Assembly (NCBI GenBank): GCA_015233725.1
Contig: JADFXD010000001.1
Span: 24,710 to 88,709 of the forward strand
Source of the DNA: Nitrospirota bacterium
GTDB taxonomy: Bacteria; Nitrospirota; Thermodesulfovibrionia; Thermodesulfovibrionales; Magnetobacteriaceae
Length of the DNA stretch: 64,000 bases
Direction of reading: 5' to 3'
Shown here: one piece after another, positions 58,814 to 64,000 of the stretch
Position numbering within the stretch: position 1 is the stretch's first letter
How the letters are laid out: each line of letters opens with the position of its first letter
Made by a program: the position numbers and the translations under genes
Notes under the pieces: model-generated
What the model was told of the DNA's origin: nothing
Seen by the model: the letters and a program-made list of their open reading frames with translations, nothing else
Database searches by the model: none

Positions 58814-59374
58814 ATGCTTAGGATGACATCAGAGATAGGTAGTGGGAATGAGAGAGGGTTTACATTGATTGAACTGCTGATAGTGATAGCGATTATAGGG
58901 ATACTGACCTCTATAGCAGTGCCGGCGTTTTTAGGCCAGAGGGAGAAGGCAAAGGTGAGGGCAATTGAGGCTGGGGCAAAGGGCGCCACCAATGACCTAC
59001 AGAGTTACCTGGATTCCTACATGGGAGGAGACCCATACATAATCATAACCAGCAGGACAGGTGATCAGGGCTGTTTTGAGGCCTCTAACGCAACGGCAAC
59101 GGGCAAGACATGTCAGGCGATATACAATCAGGCCAGCACAAGCACATACACGGCATACCCAAACGGTCTTGTTGGCATGCTCAATGACTTTGTCAATCAC
59201 CACACCAACAAGGGTGACTCAAGCCCAATCACCGGGGAGCCACTGTTTGTTACAGCGCACAACACCATGGGGGAGATATTTTTGACACCCAACGGTAGCA
59301 GGGGGGTTAACATCACCGCATATGCTACAGATACGACTACAACGGTATTCAGCCAGGTTGTGACGGCCAGATGA
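58814..59374 (+). CDS. Type IV pilin-like protein
   Basis: About 186 residues. The prepilin signature GFTLIELLIVIAIIGILTSIAVPAF follows a 15-residue leader; cleavage would fall between Gly and Phe, with the required Glu at mature position 5. The globular part has one cysteine pair (QGCFEASN, GKTCQAIYN) and Thr/Ala-rich loops. AAGG seven bases before the ATG at 58814 favours it over the ATG at 58790. It stands alone, without assembly genes, so it could be a major pilin or a pseudopilin. Confidence 0.9.
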   Translation: MLRMTSEIGSGNERGFTLIELLIVIAIIGILTSIAVPAFLGQREKAKVRAIEAGAKGATNDLQSYLDSYMGGDPYIIITSRTGDQGCFEASNATATGKTCQAIYNQASTSTYTAYPNGLVGMLNDFVNHHTNKGDSSPITGEPLFVTAHNTMGEIFLTPNGSRGVNITAYATDTTTTVFSQVVTAR

Positions 59375-59484
59375 ATAGTCAACTCAGAGATTGCAAGGCA
59401 GACAGAAACAGCGCTATCTGCCTTGTGTGAGTCCACTTCGTAAACGCTGCCCCAAAAAACCGGTGTTCCGTGATGTCTCTCCGT

Positions 59485-60195
59485 TTAGGGGACGTCGCTC
59501 TCTTGCCATTTGACCTCTTCAACCGTGCTGATGCGTGAAAATCTGCTTGCGACCTCAAACCAATCCTTGTCGTTGGTGGTATAGATGCGTATACGGTAGG
59601 TAACCGTATTTGGAGACACCTCGTACTCGTAACTATAACTCTGGATACAGATAGATGGGAAGTCGGAGAGAACGGCCCTTATCTTTGCAAGGGCATCCTC
59701 ATCGTTGGCGAATTTAATAGTTACGATGCTATAGAGTCTGTGGGTAGTGAGTCGCCTGATGGGGTGTACCCAATACAGGGCGATGATAATTATAAGGGTG
59801 GTAAAGAGGGTCTGGTAAATAAGCCCAGCCCCAATGGATAGACCGATGCCGGTGGCGATCCATAGCGCGGCAGCAGTCGTTAATCCACGCACTGACCCCC
59901 TCCCCTTTATGATCGCCCCGGAGCCAAGAAATCCCATGCTGGCAATTGCATATGAGGCAATTCGCCCCGGGTCAAGACGAATGACCGATTGGCTGACGTC
60001 AAAGTTATGGTAGATCACCTCAATATGAAGCGAAAGAAGCATCATAAGGCATGCCCCCGTTGAGACCACTAGATAGGTCCTAAACCCAGCAGCCTGCCCA
60101 TGCGATTCCCGTTCAAAACCAATAATACCACCCAAAACGGCCGAAAGCAATAGCTTGCCAAACTGCAATGATATCGTATGCCAGTCAGTCATCAT
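59485..60195 (-). CDS. MgtC/SapB-family membrane protein
   Basis: About 236 residues. Five membrane helices with the MgtC core (LLSAVLGGIIGFERE, AAGFRTYLVVSTGACLMM, GFLGSGAIIKGRGSVRGLTTAAALWIATGIG) and a C-terminal ACT-like cytoplasmic domain. MgtC proteins modulate magnesium homeostasis and membrane ATPase activity. The ATG at 60210 lies inside the -10 box, so I place the start at 60195 (AAGG nearby). Confidence 0.88.
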   Translation of the reverse strand: MMTDWHTISLQFGKLLLSAVLGGIIGFERESHGQAAGFRTYLVVSTGACLMMLLSLHIEVIYHNFDVSQSVIRLDPGRIASYAIASMGFLGSGAIIKGRGSVRGLTTAAALWIATGIGLSIGAGLIYQTLFTTLIIIIALYWVHPIRRLTTHRLYSIVTIKFANDEDALAKIRAVLSDFPSICIQSYSYEYEVSPNTVTYRIRIYTTNDKDWFEVASRFSRISTVEEVKWQESDVP

Positions 60196-60208
60196 ATATG
60201 CCTTGTCC

Positions 60209-60217
60209 ATTATACCA
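60209..60217 (-). promoter_or_regulatory. Extended -10 promoter of mgtC-like gene
   Basis: TGGTATAAT on the minus strand. The start codon at 60195 is 13 bases on, giving a leader of only a few bases. Confidence 0.5.
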
Positions 60218-60337
60218 CAATCATGTCTATCGCCTATATCTTTCTATGTCAGGAAAATTGTATATTAAAGGATGAAAGGTAATGAATATGCGATTAACGA
60301 TTAGAAATTTCAGGTATATTAAGTATAAGCATACGCA

Positions 60338-61498
60338 GTGAACAAGATGAGGCCTGGAGAGAGTGAGGCGTGGCTTTCTGCAATGCTTAATAGCATATGC
60401 GATGCGGTGATAACTGTCGATGCCAGCGCCCTGGTGACGTACCTCAACCACCATGCCATATCCTTAACGGGCTGGAGCGCGGAGGATGCCCTCAGAAGGC
60501 CTGTGAGAGAGGTCTTTCAAATCTTGCCGGAAGACTCTGACAAAGAGGTGCAAGACCCTGTAGATATGGTGCTTCGTAACAGGACAACCATAACCTCTCT
60601 CAGTGGTGTGTTGATACCAGGGCCCACAGGCAGGCAGCAGGATAACGCAAGGATATACATCGAGGGCAGCGCGGCGCCAATCAAGGACAAGATCACGGAA
60701 GAGGTCGTGGGCGTCATCCTGCTAGTGCGCGACGTTACGCAAGAGAGGCAGAAGAGGCAGCAGATGATGCTGGCCGAGCGGCTGGCTGCCCTTGGCAGGA
60801 TGGCTGCCGGCGTTGCCCACGAGATAAACACCCCTCTGACGGGGATTATCATATTTGCGTCGATGATGTCAGACCGTTTATCTCCAGAGGATGTAGAGGA
60901 CAAGGAATCCCTTGATATAATCGTAGAGTCGGCAGAGAGGTGTTCGAGGGTTGTTAGTGGGTTGTTGAGGTTTTCATCCACCATAACCTCCAATATAACC
61001 AATGTCGATGTCAATGCGCTCATACTTGACCTGCTTGAGCAACGGCACAAATCGCCAGGTAACATAATACTTCCCATGAAAAAGGTCATCAGGCAGGCAA
61101 ACCTCGGCAACGTCTCCATAGCAACCATCCTCGACCCCTCCCTGCGGCACATAAAGGCCGATGCAACCCAAATAGAGGAGGTCTTTATCAACATCCTCGC
61201 AAATGCCGCCGAGGCCTTGAATGGTAAGGGAGAGTTGCACATTAAGACCAGGCTGATCACGGGTGAACAACATGACCTTGTCGAAATAGAGATCACCGAC
61301 ACAGGCCGGGGCATCGAGGAAAGACACATGAACCTGGTGTTTGAGCCGTTCTTTACGACAAAACCCGTGGGTCTTGGCACAGGGCTTGGGTTGTCAGTAA
61401 GCCACGGGATCGTCAGGCTGCACGGCGGTGAGATCACCTTCAAGTCAGAACCAGGCAGGGGAACCAGCTTTTTCATCCGCCTGCCGTGTCAAGCATAA
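60338..61498 (+). CDS. PAS-domain sensor histidine kinase
   Basis: 386 residues from GTG (an ATG nine bases on is an alternative), soluble. One PAS domain (AVITVDASALVTYLNHHAISLTGW) with a PAC-like end, HisKA (RLAALGRMAAGVAHEINTPLTGI) and HATPase (FINILANAAEAL, ITDTGRGI, GTGLGLSVSHGIV, GRGTSFFIRLP). Similar to NtrB-type kinases. No response regulator is adjacent. Probably cytoplasmic signal input. Confidence 0.92.
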   Translation: MNKMRPGESEAWLSAMLNSICDAVITVDASALVTYLNHHAISLTGWSAEDALRRPVREVFQILPEDSDKEVQDPVDMVLRNRTTITSLSGVLIPGPTGRQQDNARIYIEGSAAPIKDKITEEVVGVILLVRDVTQERQKRQQMMLAERLAALGRMAAGVAHEINTPLTGIIIFASMMSDRLSPEDVEDKESLDIIVESAERCSRVVSGLLRFSSTITSNITNVDVNALILDLLEQRHKSPGNIILPMKKVIRQANLGNVSIATILDPSLRHIKADATQIEEVFINILANAAEALNGKGELHIKTRLITGEQHDLVEIEITDTGRGIEERHMNLVFEPFFTTKPVGLGTGLGLSVSHGIVRLHGGEITFKSEPGRGTSFFIRLPCQA

Positions 61499-61580
61499 GA
61501 AGAAGAGAAGAAAAAAGAAAGAAGGGAGGGCTTTGCCCTCCCTCAGACCCACCCACAAGGGGACCAGTCCCCTTGACCCC
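61499..61580 (+). repeat. Multi-hairpin GC-rich intergenic repeat, copy 16
   Basis: Starts directly at the kinase stop: GAAGAAGAGAAGAAAAAAG, GGGAGGGCTTTGCCCTCCC, CAGACCCACCC, ACAAGGGGACCAGTCCCCTTGACCCC and an ATAATGCTCA tail. Confidence 0.87.
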
Positions 61581-61597
61581 ATAATGCTCAGTCATAA

Positions 61598-61719
61598 GAG
61601 CCTCTTGCAAAAGTACATGTTATGTAAAATATAACAAAAAACTCATTTTGTAAGTGGCTGATATTAAATAATATTGTTTGGGTACGATAATTGCTTGACT
61701 TGAGATTTGCAAGAGGCTC
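61598..61719. mobile_element. MITE-like element, 122 bp, 14-bp inverted ends
   Basis: GAGCCTCTTGCAAA (61598-61611) and TTTGCAAGAGGCTC (61706-61719) are perfect inverted ends around an AT-rich core with no coding. The end sequence resembles those of some IS5-group elements (GAG..CTTTGCAA), which is a loose comparison. Another copy of the right end sits at 45886-45899. Confidence 0.6.
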
Positions 61720-61780
61720 ATTATATAAAAACTTTTGTATTTTATGGGAAGTGGGAGGTATATAAGAATAAAAAAAACTC

Positions 61781-61809
61781 TTGACAAACGTGTGCTGACA
61801 TGATTAAAC
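61781..61809 (+). promoter_or_regulatory. Possible promoter of the cytochrome operon
   Basis: TTGACA (61781-61786) is a perfect -35; 17 bases on stands TTAAAC (61804-61809), a poor -10. Confidence 0.35.
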
Positions 61810-61844
61810 TACCTTAAAAATTTAATAAAAGAAGGTGTTAAATT

Positions 61845-62366
61845 ATGAGTAGTCATGCTTGGAGACCAGTGATGGTGATCGTTGCGGTAGTGATTGCGGG
61901 GCTTGTGGTGAGACAGATGATCATACCAAGGGATTTCGTTGCAAAGAACGGTAATTACAAGTACCAGTGGCATCGATTGAGCAACGAGGAAGAGTGGAAG
62001 CGGTTCGAGGTCAAACACTTGGGGCGGGATTTCTGCAAACAGTGTCACCCGGACAAGATTGAAACAGTGGCAGACTCAGGGCATCAGAACGTGCAGTGTG
62101 AGAACTGTCACGTCCAGTTCGATCCTGAGAAGAAGGGGCACAAGAGCATCGATCTGAAGGCCGATTATAAGTACGCGCTTGATATCGGTATTGACAGGTC
62201 CAGGGAGCTGTGCAAGAGGTGTCATACGAAGCTGAAGTATAGGCCCGACAAGTATACACTATTTTCAAAGGGGACTATACAGTTTAAGCTGATAGACCCG
62301 GAGAAGCACAATCCAGGGGTTGAGTGCGTCATGTGTCATGATGTTCACAAGACTGGTTTTAAATAA
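61845..62366 (+). CDS. Membrane-anchored tetrahaem cytochrome c
   Basis: 173 residues. An uncleaved N-terminal helix (VMVIVAVVIAGLVV) anchors a periplasmic domain with four CxxCH haem motifs: CKQCH, CENCH, CKRCH and CVMCH. It is cotranscribed with a Tat-exported ferredoxin and an NrfD-like subunit, so it should pass electrons between periplasmic partners and the membrane quinone module. It resembles DsrJ in position, but DsrJ has three haems, so the assignment stays open. Confidence 0.9.
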   Translation: MSSHAWRPVMVIVAVVIAGLVVRQMIIPRDFVAKNGNYKYQWHRLSNEEEWKRFEVKHLGRDFCKQCHPDKIETVADSGHQNVQCENCHVQFDPEKKGHKSIDLKADYKYALDIGIDRSRELCKRCHTKLKYRPDKYTLFSKGTIQFKLIDPEKHNPGVECVMCHDVHKTGFK

Positions 62367-62389
62367 GGCTTAAGGAGGAACTTAACATA

Positions 62390-63169
62390 ATGAGTCTGAC
62401 AAGACGGGAACTTTTAAAGATGGGTCTGCTTTCGATCTGTGGGGCGATTATACCACTGAGCGCCCTTGAGGTATTAAAACCGGAGGCGCTGGCATCATTG
62501 ATACATCCATTTAGCGAGAAGAAGAGGTGGGCATTTGTCGTGGATACGACCAAGTGCGTTGGATGCGGGATGTGCGCCAAGGCGTGCAAGCTCGAAAACG
62601 AAATACCCTTTTATGCCGACGTCCAGAGGACGTGGGTGGAGCGTTATATACAGCTTAAGAGCGGCGAGGTCATCATAGACTCTCCCAAGGGGGCGAGGTA
62701 TGGCTTTACGGCAAATGACCCCCAAGGCAGAACCGACGTCTCTGAGGACGATATAACAAAGGGGTTTTTCGTCCCCAAGCTGTGTAATCACTGTGAGAAG
62801 CCCTCGTGCGTGCAGGTCTGCCCGGCCGGGGCCACATACAAGACCGATGACGGCGTGGTGCTGGTTGACAGAAAGTGGTGCATCGGGTGCGGGTACTGCA
62901 TAACCAACTGTCCTTACTTCGCAAGGTTCTTTCACCCCGTTTACAATGTCGCCGATAAGTGCACGTTCTGCTATCACAGGATAACCAAGGGAATGAAGAC
63001 CGCATGTGTGGATGCCTGTGCCTTCGGAGTCAGAAAAATCGGGCTGATAAATGACCCCGACAGCGAGGTATTCAAGATTATTACCACCCAACGGGTGGAA
63101 GTGCTAAAACCTGAGTATGGAAATGAGCCGCATGTATTTTACATCGGCCTGGACCATATTGTAAGATAA
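62390..63169 (+). CDS. Tat-exported 4x[4Fe-4S] ferredoxin subunit (DsrO/HybA-like)
   Basis: 259 residues. The Tat signal TRRELLKMG is at residues 4-12, followed by a hydrophobic stretch. Four cysteine clusters are visible: CVGCGMCAKAC, CNHCEKPSCVQVC, CIGCGYCITNC and CTFCYHRITKGMKTACVDAC. This is the electron-transfer subunit of complex-iron-sulphur or DsrMKJOP-like complexes and should sit on the periplasmic side of the NrfD-like subunit. GGAGG precedes the ATG. Confidence 0.92.
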   Translation: MSLTRRELLKMGLLSICGAIIPLSALEVLKPEALASLIHPFSEKKRWAFVVDTTKCVGCGMCAKACKLENEIPFYADVQRTWVERYIQLKSGEVIIDSPKGARYGFTANDPQGRTDVSEDDITKGFFVPKLCNHCEKPSCVQVCPAGATYKTDDGVVLVDRKWCIGCGYCITNCPYFARFFHPVYNVADKCTFCYHRITKGMKTACVDACAFGVRKIGLINDPDSEVFKIITTQRVEVLKPEYGNEPHVFYIGLDHIVR

Positions 63170-63200
63170 ATGTGTGAAACTAATTTGAGGTGATAAATTA

Positions 63201-64000
63201 ATGGAAGCAGGTTCAATGAATGAATCGGTACATGGGGCGCTGTGGACTATAAGAGAGCTCTACACGTATCCCAACGAGTATATGTACTGGACGGTGCATA
63301 TTGTGATTTATCCGTTTCTGACGGGTCTGGTGGCAGGGGCGTTTGTGTTGTCCTCGCTGTACCATGTCTTTGGCAAGGAACAGTTAAAGCCGGTTGCGAA
63401 GTTTTCGCTGGTGTTTTCCCTGGCGCTATTGATAATGGCACCAACGCCGTTGCTGTTTCATCTGACACAGCCATTGAGAGCGGCAAACATCATGCTGACA
63501 CCGCATTTTTATTCGGCTATAGCGGCCTTCACGATTGTGTATCTGACGTATATGGCGATAGTCCTGTCGGAGATATGGTTTGTGTTTCGCCCGTTTATCG
63601 TCAAAAATGCAGAGGAAAAAACAGGTATCATGGGGTTTGCCTACAAGATCATGACGCTTGGCTCCTTTGACGTCAGCGAAACAGCCCTGCACTCGGATGA
63701 GAAGATCATAAAGATACTTGCGGCCGTGGGTATCCCGGCGGCGGCGTTTCTACATGGATACGTGGGATTCATCTTTGGTTCGGTCAAGACGGTTCCCCTG
63801 TGGAAGACCCCGCTGATGCCGTTTATATTCCTCATGTCCGCGATAATATCGGGCGTGGCCATCTGTATCGTTACATACACGCTTGCCATGTACATAAGCA
63901 GGAAGTTTATATGCGGGGCAACGATACGCAGCATGGGCAAGGTGCTTGCGTTGTTTCTGGTAATAGCGTTCCTGCTTGAAGGCATAGACATAGTGTTTCA
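63201..64000 (+). CDS. NrfD/PsrC-like quinone-interacting membrane subunit (3' end outside window)
   Basis: Open from an ATG at 63201 (GAGGTGAT upstream) to the window end, about 266 residues seen. It begins WTIRELYTYPNEYMYWTVHIVIYPF and shows at least six hydrophobic helices, including TGLVAGAFVLSSLYHVF and FLHGYVGFIFGSVKT. This is the NrfD/PsrC/DsrP type, which exchanges electrons with menaquinone. Third gene of the cytochrome-ferredoxin operon; any catalytic subunit must lie outside the window. Confidence 0.88.
   Translation, partial: MEAGSMNESVHGALWTIRELYTYPNEYMYWTVHIVIYPFLTGLVAGAFVLSSLYHVFGKEQLKPVAKFSLVFSLALLIMAPTPLLFHLTQPLRAANIMLTPHFYSAIAAFTIVYLTYMAIVLSEIWFVFRPFIVKNAEEKTGIMGFAYKIMTLGSFDVSETALHSDEKIIKILAAVGIPAAAFLHGYVGFIFGSVKTVPLWKTPLMPFIFLMSAIISGVAICIVTYTLAMYISRKFICGATIRSMGKVLALFLVIAFLLEGIDIVF

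Overview
The window looks like a chromosomal segment of a Gram-negative, flagellated, anaerobe-type bacterium. Supporting this are lipoproteins, an outer-membrane barrel, a Tat-exported ferredoxin next to a tetrahaem cytochrome and an NrfD-type subunit, a haem-binding chemoreceptor, a FlaG protein, two sigma28-like promoters and a very high density of PAS-domain kinases. The overall style recalls Nitrospirota such as the magnetotactic Candidatus Magnetobacterium group. That is an inference from gene content and no marker gene here proves it.

Layout. 1-5.1 kb: an AddA/RecB-like nuclease (cut by the window edge) and AddB, separated by a wrecked SIR2-NACHT defence gene. 5.2-7.8 kb: tRNA-Ser(UGA) and a secreted subtilase. 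7.8-11.4 kb: a minus-strand operon with a PP-loop tRNA thiolation-like enzyme, xseA, xseB and a thermonuclease. 11.4-14.1 kb: a TOPRIM-like DUF3226 plus AAA-ATPase pair behind a REC-PAS protein. 14.3-21.6 kb: an orphan PstC-type permease, a usp-sulP operon and a large membrane protein. 21.8-27.7 kb: flagellar FlaG, a small sigma28-linked protein, a two-kinase operon and a lytic transglycosylase. 28-37.7 kb: TrmJ, a giant propeller/VCBS surface protein and a four-gene operon (TPR-barrel, FecR, Pro/Thr lipoprotein, CHASE2-cyclase). 37.9-40.1 kb: an AT-rich three-gene cassette ending in a PIN-like protein.

40.3-53.4 kb is the most coherent and unusual part. A protein fusing two different solute-binding folds lies upstream of a sensor, a hybrid kinase (split by a frameshift) and a sigma54 activator. 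Three repeated dyad sites follow, then a good sigma54 promoter, then two tandem secreted DUF1566 proteins. Those two genes are identical over about 757 bp and then differ heavily, without indels, across their last 200 bp. This pattern resembles targets of diversity-generating retroelements, although no reverse transcriptase lies in the window. A third secreted repeat protein follows. 53.6-64 kb holds PepF, a haem chemoreceptor, TlyA, a type IV pilin, MgtC, a PAS kinase and the start of a cytochrome / ferredoxin / NrfD electron-transfer operon.

Throughout, about sixteen copies of a GC-rich, multi-hairpin intergenic repeat abut gene ends. Smaller palindromes occur inside reading frames. The intergenic repeats often flank accessory genes as inverted pairs.
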